NCBI GenBank assembly: GCA_028289425.1
Contig: JANQPL010000011.1
Location: forward strand, 248,001-312,000
Length of the DNA stretch: 64,000 bases
Source: Alphaproteobacteria bacterium
GTDB taxonomy: Bacteria; Pseudomonadota; Alphaproteobacteria; JANQMY01
Direction: 5' to 3'
Shown here: positions 53,734 through 61,839 of the stretch, piece by piece
Layout: every line of letters starts with the position of its first letter
How positions within the stretch are numbered: position 1 is the stretch's first letter
Translations under genes and position numbers: made by a program
The notes under the pieces: generated by a model
Databases searched by the model: none
Seen by the model: only the letters and a program-made list of their open reading frames with translations
What the model was told of the DNA's origin: nothing

Positions 53734-54642
53734 CTAAGTGCTCACCCGCGCGAGCCGGGGTGCCGTTTCGAATGCGGCGATCACATCATAAGCCTGGCCC
53801 GGCTTATCGTCCGTGCCCGCTTGCCAGCCATGCCACGGATAGGACACGGCCCCATTGTCGAGCATTTTCGGTGCGCCGCTGGCGGCGTCGTAATCGAAGA
53901 AGGGCCCATGCTCTTCGCCGGCTTGGACCGGCAGACGCGTGCGCTCTTCCGCCCCCGGCGCCGGCGTTTCATACATGCCGCCTTTGCCGGTGCCGTTGGC
54001 GATCGTCCAATGGATTTCGGCAAACGCCGGCATCATGGGCGACGGGTCTTGCCCGTGATTGTGCGTGGACAGATCGACGCCTTTGCCCGCCGTCCAGATG
54101 TTCACGTAAGTGATCTCGTCGCCCGTTTCGTCCAGCAGATGGAAGCCGGGGCCGATATAGCAATCAAGCCCATTAAAATAGTCCAGGAACTGACCGAATT
54201 GCTGCTCAAAGGTGCGCCATTGAAGCGCATCGGCGTCCGGCCCTTGGAAAGCCAGCTGATCCATCGAGGTAATGGTTTCGGGTGCATCCCCCGGCACGGT
54301 GAGGATGGCGACGAGGGCGCCCTCTCCCCCTGCCTTGATTTCGCTTTCCGTCACCAGCGTGTTCAGAATGCCGCGCGGTTCGCAAAAGGGCGCGCGGTGT
54401 GGCGCCGAGAGCGCGCCCGTCACCACTTTCACATAAATCTGCCCGGCCGCCTGATCAAGCGACACGGACCCGCCCGGCGGGATTTGCGCAAAGCTCATCT
54501 TGCGGCCGCCGAACGACCATTCGTCGGACACGATGGGCGCGCTTAACGCAGCGGCCTTTTTGAAGTGAATGTTCAGATTGCCCCGTTCCGTGTTGCGGGT
54601 GACTTCCACATTCGGCGTGATATCGGCAAGCGTGTGTCCCAT
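53734..54642 (-). CDS. Hypothetical protein, possible double cupin
   Basis: 302 residues that I do not recognise with certainty. AGGAGG lies 5 nt before the ATG at 54642. The N-terminal part (30-110) has beta-rich P-P-G-G-S-V-S-L-D and Q-I-Y-V-K-V-V-T-G-A patterns, and the C-terminal part (170-260) has L-S-T-H-N-H-G-Q-D-P followed by F-A-E-I-H-W, resembling a cupin H-x-H...E...H metal site. No signal peptide. It is divergent from the nitroreductase gene (204 bp). Sugar-lyase or isomerase roles are conceivable but unsupported. Confidence 0.6.
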   Translation of the reverse strand: MGHTLADITPNVEVTRNTERGNLNIHFKKAAALSAPIVSDEWSFGGRKMSFAQIPPGGSVSLDQAAGQIYVKVVTGALSAPHRAPFCEPRGILNTLVTESEIKAGGEGALVAILTVPGDAPETITSMDQLAFQGPDADALQWRTFEQQFGQFLDYFNGLDCYIGPGFHLLDETGDEITYVNIWTAGKGVDLSTHNHGQDPSPMMPAFAEIHWTIANGTGKGGMYETPAPGAEERTRLPVQAGEEHGPFFDYDAASGAPKMLDNGAVSYPWHGWQAGTDDKPGQAYDVIAAFETAPRLARVST

Positions 54643-54846
54643 GATGTCCTCCTGAGTGATGTTCTTTCCTTTGGCGGCAAGCTTACGCAATCCGCCGCGC
54701 GGCGCAACGGGCCGATCAGAGAGTCTTTCGGTGGGCGCCCAACGCCGTCTTCGGAGCCCCCTTCAGATATGTGAAGCCTTTTCCCCGTTCGATTGACCGA
54801 CTTCCAGGCGTCCTCTAAACCGGTGGGCTACATTGGGGAGAGAGGC

Positions 54847-55512
54847 ATGGACGTCACGGAAGCATTGAAAACCCGCCGCACCATTCGGGGCTACAAGCCG
54901 GACCCGGTGCCCGACCACATCATTCGTGAGGTCATCGATCTGGCGCGGCTGGCGCCGTCCAACAGCAACACCCAGCCCTGGCATTTGGCCGTGGTGTCGG
55001 GAGACGCCCGACAGCGGCTCGAGCAAGCCATCTTCGACCACATGAATGCAGGCAACAAGCCCAACCCGGCCTTCCCGCCGGGCGGCGCGGGCCTGTGGGG
55101 GCAGTATAAGGATCGTCAGTATGCCTGCGCATTTCGCTATTACGATTCCCTGGGCATCAAACGAGAGGACAAGAAAGCGCGCGGTCTGACGGCATTGCGC
55201 AACTGGCAGTTCTTCGGCGCGCCACACGCGGCATTTCTGTCGATGCCCAAAACCATGAACCGGGCGAACGCCATTGACCTGGGGATCTTCCTGCAGTCGG
55301 TCATGCTGCTGTTCACCGAACGGGGCATTGCCTGTTGTGCGCAAGGGGCGCTGGCCGCCTTCCCCGATCCCGTGCGCCAAATCGCCAAGATCCCGGAAGA
55401 CAATGCCATCATGTGCGGCATCTCGTTCGGTTATGAAGATCCGGCAGCCCCCGCCAACACGGCGCGCATGGACCGGGAACCCCTGGAAACCGTCGCCAGC
55501 TTCACGACTTAA
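54847..55512 (+). CDS. Nitroreductase family FMN protein
   Basis: 221 residues. The ATG at 54847 (M-D-V-T-E-A-L) has GGAGAGAG before it. T-R-R-T-I-R-G-Y-K-P-D-P-V-P binds the FMN phosphate. S-N-S-N-T-Q-P-W-H-L-A-V-V is the central signature, and G-I-A-C-C-A-Q-G and I-M-C-G-I-S-F-G-Y are the closing FMN contacts. It reduces nitro-aromatics, quinones or enones with NAD(P)H. The GMC gene follows after 9 bp, so they are likely one operon. Confidence 0.9.
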   Translation: MDVTEALKTRRTIRGYKPDPVPDHIIREVIDLARLAPSNSNTQPWHLAVVSGDARQRLEQAIFDHMNAGNKPNPAFPPGGAGLWGQYKDRQYACAFRYYDSLGIKREDKKARGLTALRNWQFFGAPHAAFLSMPKTMNRANAIDLGIFLQSVMLLFTERGIACCAQGALAAFPDPVRQIAKIPEDNAIMCGISFGYEDPAAPANTARMDREPLETVASFTT

Positions 55513-55521
55513 ACGCAGCCC

Positions 55522-57120
55522 ATGTCCGCACCCACGCAAGTCGATTACGTGATTGTGGGCGCCGGCAGCGCAGGCTGCGTGCTCGCCAACCGCTTGAGCG
55601 CCAATGGCCGCCATCGCGTTTTGCTCTTGGAAGCGGGCGGCAGCGACCGCAACCCGCTTTTGCGCATTCCCATCCTGGGTGCGTTCCTGGGTGTGCGGAA
55701 CCCGAAATATGATTGGAACTACCGCACCTTGTCGGACCCCAGCCGCAACGACCGCAAAGATTATTGGCCGCGCGGCAAGGTGCTGGGCGGGTCGAGCGCC
55801 ATCAACGGCATGATCTATGTGCGCGGCGACCGGGACGATTACAATCATTGGGCCCAGATGGGCAATAAGGGCTGGGCGTTTGACGATGTGGAGCCCTATT
55901 TCCGGCGCATCGAAGCCCATGAGTTTGACGAACCGGACTACGGCCAAGACGGTCCGGTGCGCGTGCGCCCGACCCAGGGCGCCCATCCGCTGTCGAACCT
56001 GTTCGTGAAAGCCAACGAAGCAAAGGGCGTGCCCCACAACCCCCATTACAACGGGGCCACCCAAGAAGGCACCTGCCTGTTGTCGCTGACCAATTCGGGG
56101 CGCGTGCGCTATTCCAGCGCGCAGGCCTATCTGCAGCCGGCGCGGCGGCGCGCGAACCTGACCATCCGCACCAACTGTCTTGCCACGCACATCGTGCTGG
56201 ATGGGTCAAAAGCCGTTGGCGTTCAGTTCGAGCACAATGGCCAAACGGAAACCGTCCGCGCCGCCAAAGAGGTGGTTCTGGCGGGCGGGTCGATCAATTC
56301 CCCCCAACTTTTGATGTTGTCGGGCATTGGTCCCGCCGACCATCTGCAAGAGATGGGGATACCGGTGGTGCAGGATTTGCCGGTGGGCGACAATCTGCAC
56401 GAACATCCCGCTCTGATGGTGCAAGCGGCCACAAGCATGGCGTCATACAACACCCAGCTGGGCCCGCTCAACCTGGTGCGCCACGGCTATGACTGGCTGG
56501 TGCATGGCCGCGGCATGCTGAGCACAGTGATCTTTCAGGCACTGGCCTTCATCAAAACCGATGCCGCTCTGAGCCATCCGGATATTCAGCTCCACTTCGC
56601 CCCCTGCGGGATTTTGGCAAGCGATGAATCGATCAGCATGATGAAGGAAAACAGCTATTCCATTCAGGCCAATGTAAACAGGTCGCGAAGCCGGGGCACG
56701 TTGCGCCTGGCGGAACCGTCACCCGCCACACCTCCGGCCATTCAAGCCAATATGCTGGGCGACCGGTACGATCTCGAGACCCTGATGGCCGGCACGAGGT
56801 TCATGTTCGATCTGTGCGACGGCGAGGTGCTGGGGCCGGTCACCACCGGCACGATCATTCCGCGCAACCGTCCGCAAACGGACGATGAATGGGAACACTT
56901 CGTGCGCGGCTATACCATTCCCACCTATCACCCGGTAGGCACCTGCAAGATGGGTACGGACAAAAGCGCCGTGGTGTCGCCGGATTTGAAGGTTATCGGG
57001 ATTGACAGTTTGAGAGTGGTGGATGCCTCGATCATGCCGCAAGTGATCAGCGGCAACACAAATGCCGCCGCCATGATGATCGGCGAGAAGGGAGCGGAGA
57101 TGATTCTGGCTGAAGGCTGA
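55522..57120 (+). CDS. GMC family FAD oxidoreductase (choline/alcohol dehydrogenase-like)
   Basis: 532 residues. The FAD motif is V-D-Y-V-I-V-G-A-G-S-A-G-C-V-L-A, followed by W-P-R-G-K-V-L-G-G-S-S-A-I-N-G-M and G-G-S-I-N-S-P-Q-L-L-M-L-S-G-I-G-P, the two GMC signatures. The catalytic His is in Y-H-P-V-G-T-C-K-M-G, and the partner Asn in S-G-N-T-N-A-A-A. Similar to AlkJ and polyethylene glycol dehydrogenases; it would oxidise primary alcohols and pass electrons to quinone. It could complete an alkane route with CYP153, but the genes are far apart. Confidence 0.92.
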   Translation: MSAPTQVDYVIVGAGSAGCVLANRLSANGRHRVLLLEAGGSDRNPLLRIPILGAFLGVRNPKYDWNYRTLSDPSRNDRKDYWPRGKVLGGSSAINGMIYVRGDRDDYNHWAQMGNKGWAFDDVEPYFRRIEAHEFDEPDYGQDGPVRVRPTQGAHPLSNLFVKANEAKGVPHNPHYNGATQEGTCLLSLTNSGRVRYSSAQAYLQPARRRANLTIRTNCLATHIVLDGSKAVGVQFEHNGQTETVRAAKEVVLAGGSINSPQLLMLSGIGPADHLQEMGIPVVQDLPVGDNLHEHPALMVQAATSMASYNTQLGPLNLVRHGYDWLVHGRGMLSTVIFQALAFIKTDAALSHPDIQLHFAPCGILASDESISMMKENSYSIQANVNRSRSRGTLRLAEPSPATPPAIQANMLGDRYDLETLMAGTRFMFDLCDGEVLGPVTTGTIIPRNRPQTDDEWEHFVRGYTIPTYHPVGTCKMGTDKSAVVSPDLKVIGIDSLRVVDASIMPQVISGNTNAAAMMIGEKGAEMILAEG

Positions 57121-57801
57121 TTAGAGCCGGAGGGCGCCCCAGATGACATGCCACCAGGCATAGTAAGTCATGCGGAACACGTACATGGCAGCAAAGTCAT
57201 AACGCCGATAGAGAAGCAGTTCGACGCAGCCGAAGGCAAATACATGAACCGCCAGGGCGATCGTAGCGGCGCCTGTAACGCTTCCCGCAATTTGAAACGC
57301 CGCCTCGATAGTGGAGGCGAGCCCGACGGCGATCCAAACCCGCGCATCGAAGCTCAATCGTGAGCACAGGGGCCCTACCGCAAGCATCAGCACCGCAAAG
57401 GGGATCACGTGCAGCGCCAATTGCGCGTTCAATCCCATGGCCGGATAGAAGGCCAGAGCGGCGGGCAGCGCCACATTGATGTCCGGCGGGAAAGGCGCTG
57501 TCAGATCGAGAACGGTGATGACGACCATAAAAGGCAGCGCCCACGCGGCGGCAACGGCAAACCGCCCAAGGCCGCCGCCACGCCACACACAAAAGCCAAA
57601 CCGGGTTTGCAAAAGGTAGAGCGCGCCCATGCCCGCGATACTGACCAGCAATGCGCCGACCGCAGGCGGCACGGGACCAAAGAAGGTTTGGAGGTCGATC
57701 TGCGAATCGCGAGACAACGGCGCCACCGCCAGAACAGCCGTCACCGCCACAACGGCCAAGCTGCGAAATGGAAACGGAGAGCACTCGTCGTTCGTCGTCA
57801 T
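57121..57801 (-). CDS. Hypothetical integral membrane protein
   Basis: 226 residues, six to seven hydrophobic segments (for example A-V-V-A-V-T-A-V-L-A-V-A and F-A-V-L-M-L-A-V-G-P-L). I do not recognise a family with confidence; the layout E-A-A-F-Q-I near residue 165 and C-V-E-L-L-L-Y-R-R near 195 is somewhat like small CPBP-type membrane proteins, without their E-E-x-x-x-R. Its stop abuts the stop of the convergent GMC gene (57120/57121). A 197-bp gap separates it from the cytochrome gene. Confidence 0.72.
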   Translation of the reverse strand: MTTNDECSPFPFRSLAVVAVTAVLAVAPLSRDSQIDLQTFFGPVPPAVGALLVSIAGMGALYLLQTRFGFCVWRGGGLGRFAVAAAWALPFMVVITVLDLTAPFPPDINVALPAALAFYPAMGLNAQLALHVIPFAVLMLAVGPLCSRLSFDARVWIAVGLASTIEAAFQIAGSVTGAATIALAVHVFAFGCVELLLYRRYDFAAMYVFRMTYYAWWHVIWGALRL

Positions 57802-57998
57802 CGGACAATCCTATCGTTGCGCGGTTGACTTGTTCAGTTCGTATTCGCTCTGATGGTGTGTCCGCATGCCGGCGACTTAAAAAGGTCGGCGCCTTTCATC
57901 ACATGACGCGTTTGGCCCGATCAACCGGAAAGATCAAATCTCTTTGTCATCCAACTGAAGTCCTATATTGCTAGAGGGTACAAAACACTGGAGGGATC

Positions 57999-58514
57999 AT
58001 GAGGAAGATTGGCATTACGCGAATCGCCTTGGCGTTCGCTGCCGTGGCGATGCTCAGCGCCTGCGGTCAGGACGAAGAAGCCGCGGCACCGGCCGGGGGC
58101 GACACTGCAGCCGCGGAAGCAAGCACTGAGGTCAAGGCGCAGATCGAAGCGCGCCAGGCGCAATACAAAAAAATCGGCGGTGCGTTCAAAACCATCAACG
58201 ACAATCTGAAATCCGGCAGCCCGGACATTGCCGCCATCCAAGCTGCGGCCGCCAGCCTTCCTGAAATTGCCGCCACCATGGGCGACTGGTTCCCGGAAGG
58301 CACGGGCCCTGAGTCCGGCGTGAAAACCGAGGCGCTGCCGGCGATCTGGGAAAACCGCGCGGATTTCGATCAAAAAATCGCCGCCTTTCAGGCTGCGGCG
58401 GCCAATCTGAACACGGTAGCTCAGGGCGGTGACGTGGCCGCCATCGGTGCCGCTTTTGGGGCGACCGGCGGCACCTGCAAAGCCTGTCACGACAATTTCC
58501 GCCTCGACGACTAA
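57999..58514 (+). CDS. Cytochrome c' lipoprotein
   Basis: 171 residues. The lipobox is L-S-A-C with Cys22, so the mature protein is a lipoprotein. After an Ala/Glu-rich linker (about 25-45) comes the four-helix cytochrome c' domain, with the heme site C-K-A-C-H (160-164) near the C-terminus, as usual for this class. An internal Met-rich axial position (M-G-D-W-F-P) is like cytochrome c-556. It is likely an electron carrier or NO-binding protein. The cytochrome b561 gene follows after 6 bp, so they are probably partners. Confidence 0.88.
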   Translation: MRKIGITRIALAFAAVAMLSACGQDEEAAAPAGGDTAAAEASTEVKAQIEARQAQYKKIGGAFKTINDNLKSGSPDIAAIQAAAASLPEIAATMGDWFPEGTGPESGVKTEALPAIWENRADFDQKIAAFQAAAANLNTVAQGGDVAAIGAAFGATGGTCKACHDNFRLDD

Positions 58515-58520
58515 ACAAAA

Positions 58521-59195
58521 ATGGCCGTCGGAACGACGCGCATCATCATTTGGGATTGGGCCGTTCGGCTGGTCCATTGGCTGATGGTGCTGCTCGTTCC
58601 CGCCCTGTGGTGGTCCGCCGAACAAGGCTGGATGGACTGGCATCAACGGTTCGGTCTGACCTTGTTGGGCCTGGTTCTGTTTCGACTGTTCTGGGGATTC
58701 TTCGGAAGCCGGACAGCGCGCTTTGTCCCCATGATCCGGCAATTGGGCGCGCTGCCGGCCTATGTGGGTAAGCTCTCAGGCGGCGGCGGGAAGGCGCATT
58801 TCGGGCACAATCCGCTTGGCACGTTGAGCGTTTTTGCGCTGCTGCTGGCGGTAGGGGCTCAGCTTGGCACCGGCCTTTTCACAGTGGATGTGGACGGATT
58901 GGAATCGGGGCCGCTGGCCATCTTCGTGTCTTTCGACACGGGCCGGGAGTTCGCCGACATTCACGAATTCAATTTCAACATTGTGGTCGGTTTGGTGGTG
59001 CTGCACGTCGCCGCCATTGCCTTTTACTATTTTGCCAGGCGGGACAATCTTGTGGGACCGATGGTGACCGGTCGGCGGGCGCAAAGCGATTTTGCCGCCG
59101 GCGCGCCTCAAGAAATTCGTGTACGCCCCATTGCGTTCGTCGCGAGCGCATTACTCAGCGTGGCCTGTGTCTATGCCGTTCTGAACGCCGGCTAA
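58521..59195 (+). CDS. Cytochrome b561 family membrane protein
   Basis: 224 residues with four to five transmembrane helices. W-D-W-A-V-R-L-V-H-W and D-W-H-Q-R-F-G-L-T carry His ligands of a di-heme prokaryotic b561, with further histidines in D-I-H-E-F-N-F-N-I and V-L-H-V-A-A. It would move electrons from quinol or a dehydrogenase to the c' protein encoded just upstream. Starts 6 bp after the cytochrome stop. The N-terminus M-A-V-G-T-T-R-I is short. Confidence 0.9.
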   Translation: MAVGTTRIIIWDWAVRLVHWLMVLLVPALWWSAEQGWMDWHQRFGLTLLGLVLFRLFWGFFGSRTARFVPMIRQLGALPAYVGKLSGGGGKAHFGHNPLGTLSVFALLLAVGAQLGTGLFTVDVDGLESGPLAIFVSFDTGREFADIHEFNFNIVVGLVVLHVAAIAFYYFARRDNLVGPMVTGRRAQSDFAAGAPQEIRVRPIAFVASALLSVACVYAVLNAG

Positions 59196-59240
59196 AAAGC
59201 GGTCAGAGCCCTTTTCGAGACGCGGCCAGGGAGAGATTTT

Positions 59241-59657
59241 ATGACCAAAACCCCCGCCCGACTCGTTGTTGAAGCCTTCGGCGATTGTGACGCGCTGGCT
59301 GCAATGTATACGGAGGATGTGACCTGGCGCTTGAATTACTCGCTGCCGGAGAATATTGCCGGCCCCCATGTGGGGAAAGAAGCGGTGTGCGCGTTCAACG
59401 ACGCCGTCTTCAACAAGATCTACGACGGCTCGAAAATGCGCGTCGATATCCAGGATGAGATCGGGGATGGGGCCTCCAGCGTCGTTCGTTTCAACATTCA
59501 CGCGGTGAGCCGGCGGGGCAATCCTTACGATGTGGAATATGTTCTGTTTGCCAAGACCCGCGGCGGCCTTGTGTGCGAGGTTGTTGAACTACTCGACACG
59601 CTGGCGTCGACCGAGCAGCACCAAGGCAACCCCGTCGGCCTGCCGCCCAGGGCCTAA
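59241..59657 (+). CDS. SnoaL-like (NTF2 fold) protein
   Basis: 138 residues. The pattern V-E-A-F-G-D-C-D-A-L-A-A-M-Y-T-E-D-V-T-W-R and G-P-H-V-G-K-E-A-V belongs to the nuclear-transport-factor-2-like fold used by SnoaL cyclases and many dehydratase-like proteins. Catalytic residues cannot be assigned. It lies 45 bp after the b561 gene on the same strand and may be cotranscribed. Role unknown. Confidence 0.78.
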   Translation: MTKTPARLVVEAFGDCDALAAMYTEDVTWRLNYSLPENIAGPHVGKEAVCAFNDAVFNKIYDGSKMRVDIQDEIGDGASSVVRFNIHAVSRRGNPYDVEYVLFAKTRGGLVCEVVELLDTLASTEQHQGNPVGLPPRA

Positions 59658-59726
59658 CGGCAGAGCCCGCGCGTCGTCGGGGCAGCGCCGACGCCGGCCT
59701 GCCGCTTAGATGTTGGCGTCTACAAT

Positions 59727-60083
59727 CTAGACGACCTCAAGCGGTCCGTGATCGTCGCAATGTCCGTTATGAGGATGGTGCAGCCGACCGTTGACCAGGT
59801 AACAGTCATGATCGCCATGGGGCACAACCTCGTGTCCACATCCCGGACCGTGGGTGTGGCCTGCCTCATGGTCGAGGGCATTACCGGTAGCGAGCGGCGC
59901 ACAGGCGTCCGGGTTCGCGGCCGATATTTCGATCGCGTGCTCGTCCACATGATCTTCATGGGGATGATGCAAGTGGCCGTCATGGAGGTAGTCGGTATGA
60001 TCGCCGTGACGCACGGCGGTATGTCCGCAGCCCGGACCGTGGGTGTGCGGATGTTTGTCGTGCTTTGGGTTGTTGCAGGCCAT
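59727..60083 (-). CDS. His-rich tandem-repeat metal-binding protein
   Basis: 118 residues, cytoplasmic by absence of a signal peptide. Two near-identical units each contain H-T-H-G-P-G-C-G-H, H-G-D-H and H-H-P-H (first about 13-52, second about 75-115), giving over 25 histidines plus Cys. The unit resembles small proteins found with zinc regulators in alphaproteobacteria. It probably stores or chaperones zinc or a similar metal. AAGGAG stands 7 nt before the ATG. It follows the ArsR gene by 19 bp, so the two are an operon. Confidence 0.85.
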   Translation of the reverse strand: MACNNPKHDKHPHTHGPGCGHTAVRHGDHTDYLHDGHLHHPHEDHVDEHAIEISAANPDACAPLATGNALDHEAGHTHGPGCGHEVVPHGDHDCYLVNGRLHHPHNGHCDDHGPLEVV

Positions 60084-60102
60084 GGAATAACTCCTTTGTT
60101 GC

Positions 60103-60468
60103 TTAGGCCGCATGCGTTTCTTCAGCGGCGTGTTCAAGAATGTCTCGGATAAGGCGCAGAATATGCTCGTCGGCCAGGGCGTAGTGGACGTGTTTGGCCT
60201 CTCGGCGCCGTGTCACCAGCCGGGCGGCGTGGAGCAGTTTGAGCCGGGCGGAAACGGTCGCAAGTTTTTCGCCCTCCGCCTCCGCAAGTTCGGTAACGCA
60301 ACGGGCCCCATCCACAAGCCGCAGCAACAGGCGGAGCCGCGCCGGATCCCCCGCCGCGCGCAACATGGCTGCGGCGTTCTCCAGGGTTTCCACCGCCGGC
60401 ATCGCGACCGTTGGCCGTGACGGGTGGGCCGCGTCACTGCAAGTTTCGTCGACAGCAATATTGGACAT
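60103..60468 (-). CDS. ArsR/SmtB family zinc-type repressor
   Basis: 121 residues. A winged HTH contains A-R-C-V-T-E-L-A-E-A-E-G-E-K-L-A-T-V-S-A-R-L. The alpha-5 zinc site of SmtB/CzrA is complete: Asp100, His102, His113 and Glu116 (D-E-H-I-L-R-L-I-R-D-I-L-E-H-A-A-E). Alpha-3N ligands are also plausible: Cys10, His15, Cys57 and Glu60. It would leave DNA when zinc (or Cd/Co) is high. A perfect 16-bp palindrome lies 17 bp upstream of the ATG. Divergent from the Rrf2 region by about 180 bp. Confidence 0.9.
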   Translation of the reverse strand: MSNIAVDETCSDAAHPSRPTVAMPAVETLENAAAMLRAAGDPARLRLLLRLVDGARCVTELAEAEGEKLATVSARLKLLHAARLVTRRREAKHVHYALADEHILRLIRDILEHAAEETHAA

Positions 60469-60472
60469 CCGT

Positions 60473-60512
60473 TCAATCCATCATTCAATGAATTCATTGA
60501 TTAATAGATTGA
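60473..60512 (-). promoter_or_regulatory. Operator of the ArsR/His-rich operon
   Basis: The core TCAATGAATTCATTGA (60485-60500) is a perfect palindrome. Extending outwards gives a 40-bp imperfect palindrome in which 17 of 20 positions pair (outer ends TCAATC and GATTGA). A promoter-like TTGCAA with TAATCA 17 bp further downstream on the minus strand overlaps it. The ATG is 5 bp away. This is the size and position expected of a SmtB/ZiaR-type operator. Confidence 0.75.
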
Positions 60513-60648
60513 TAAAGCCATTGCAAGCGATTTCTTGCCGCGCGCGTCGTGGAAATGGACCCGTCGACCGGAGCGAGTTTCCCGTCGCGAGCGGCGGGAC
60601 GATCATTCATCTCGGAGGGGGCGCTACCGAATTTCTGCAAGGCAATCG

Positions 60649-61146
60649 TCAAGCCGGGCGCGATGCATGTTCTTGGATCCACTCTCCAATACGCTGCTTT
60701 CGGGCGGTTTTCGCATCCCGAGCGACGCCGGCGACCAAGTCCGTCAGGGGCACAGCCGCGAGCGCCTGACGGTAACCGGCCTCGGCACGCTGAAACGCCG
60801 CGGCGATGACGCAGGGCCCTGAACACTCTGCCGGCGACGCGCCGCAGGGACCGTTTCGCCGCACTTCGGTGCAGCGGAAGCTTGGCGCCGTGCCTTCGAC
60901 GGCGGCGGTGACATCCCACAGAGTGAGGGTTTCGGGCGCTTGGGCGAGCCGGTAGCCGCCGGCAACGCCGCGCTGAGCCGTGACAATGCCCGCCCGGCTG
61001 AGAGCCTGCAGCTGCTTTGCCAGATACGGCGGCGGCACGCCCAGATAGTCCGCCAGCGCCTCCCCCGAAAGGGCCCAGCCGGGCGGCAGCACAGCCAGGA
61101 GAGTGCAGGTGTGCGCCGCCCATTCGACGCCTTTGCCGATCTTCAT
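60649..61146 (-). CDS. Rrf2 family transcriptional regulator with cysteine cluster
   Basis: 165 residues. The winged HTH includes A-L-A-D-Y-L-G-V-P-P-P-Y-L-A-K-Q-L-Q-A-L and R-G-V-A-G-G-Y-R-L, typical of IscR/NsrR. Four cysteines, 92, 101, 108 and 112, form a cluster with spacing x8-x6-x3, so a [Fe-S] centre or redox disulfide is likely. NO or oxidative sensing is plausible. Divergent from a small ORF and doxX; a matching inverted repeat lies in the spacer. Confidence 0.87.
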   Translation of the reverse strand: MKIGKGVEWAAHTCTLLAVLPPGWALSGEALADYLGVPPPYLAKQLQALSRAGIVTAQRGVAGGYRLAQAPETLTLWDVTAAVEGTAPSFRCTEVRRNGPCGASPAECSGPCVIAAAFQRAEAGYRQALAAVPLTDLVAGVARDAKTARKQRIGEWIQEHASRPA

Positions 61147-61176
61147 TGGCGTGCCCCTTTACCTTTGTGTCTAATG

Positions 61177-61193
61177 CGGATATATTTTATCCG
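61177..61193. promoter_or_regulatory. Rrf2-type operator in the rrf2-doxX divergent region
   Basis: Inverted repeat CGGATA-TATTT-TATCCG, 31 bp from the rrf2 start and 24 bp from the small ORF start. The same motif with N5 spacer occurs at 62303-62325 in front of a DUF1499 gene. Few other regulatory proteins of this type are nearby, so Rrf2 is the natural ligand. Confidence 0.7.
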
Positions 61194-61217
61194 TAATTGA
61201 AATTCGGGGCAAACTCC

Positions 61218-61355
61218 ATGACTGAGCAGACTGACCATTATCTCCTAGTCTCCAATTGCCAGATCGCGGTCGCGTTCGATGCATTGGCGCTCAAAACCGC
61301 CAAGCCGGACGGCGACCAACCTGATGCCCGTCCCCGCAGCAACGAAACGGAATGA
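61218..61355 (+). CDS. Small hypothetical protein upstream of doxX
   Basis: 45 residues, M-T-E-Q-T-D-H-Y-L-L at the N-terminus, then V-S-N-C-Q-I-A-V-A-F-D-A-L-A, ending with a charged tail. The ORF opens right after the Rrf2 operator and stops 4 bp before the DoxX ATG, so it is positioned like a coupled leader gene. GGGG lies 9 nt before its ATG. The single Cys may be relevant to redox regulation. No family recognised; I rate it probable because of position. Confidence 0.5.
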   Translation: MTEQTDHYLLVSNCQIAVAFDALALKTAKPDGDQPDARPRSNETE

Positions 61356-61359
61356 ATCT

Positions 61360-61782
61360 ATGTTCGAAGAAAACCGACTCCCGAATCACCCAACCCTCAC
61401 CCTGGCTGCGCGTGTGCTCTTCACGTCGCTCTTCTTCCTCTCGGGCGTGACCCATTTTACGAACATCCCGTACTATCTCTCTCTCATGCCGGAGGGGATT
61501 CCTTTTCCCGTGTTTTGGACCCTCGTTTCGGGCGTCGTCGAGCTGGCCGGGGCAGCCATGATTCTCTTCAATTGGCGACCGCGCCTTGGCGGGTGGTTGC
61601 TCATCCTCTTCCTGATCCCCGTTACGATCGTGGTCCATGGCCACGGGATGCTTTACGACGAAGGGGAAGCCATGCGCGCGAACCAGCAGGCCCACTTCTT
61701 AAAGGGAATCGCATTGATGGGCGCCGCCCTGCTCATCACCCAACTGAGCGTCACCCATCGACCTGCCTCTCAGGGCGCCTGA
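61360..61782 (+). CDS. DoxX family membrane protein
   Basis: 140 residues, four transmembrane helices. F-L-S-G-V-T-H-F-T-N-I-P, V-V-E-L-A-G-A-A-M-I-L-F and A-H-F-L-K-G-I-A-L-M-G-A-A-L are the usual DoxX helices and polar positions. The ATG at 61360 follows a short ORF by 4 bp. DoxX proteins are linked with oxidative-stress and thiol-related membrane complexes in several bacteria. Presumably regulated by the divergent Rrf2 protein. Confidence 0.88.
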   Translation: MFEENRLPNHPTLTLAARVLFTSLFFLSGVTHFTNIPYYLSLMPEGIPFPVFWTLVSGVVELAGAAMILFNWRPRLGGWLLILFLIPVTIVVHGHGMLYDEGEAMRANQQAHFLKGIALMGAALLITQLSVTHRPASQGA

Positions 61783-61839
61783 CCGATGAGACGGTCCTCA
61801 GACAAAAACGGCTGCCGGGTCCCGGATGTCCATTCCGTG

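Noticed and set aside
54763-56190. Long open frame on the minus strand (475 codons) across nitroreductase and GMC genes
   Set aside because: It is antisense to two clearly conserved enzymes, has composition typical of GC-rich shadow frames and no recognisable motifs.
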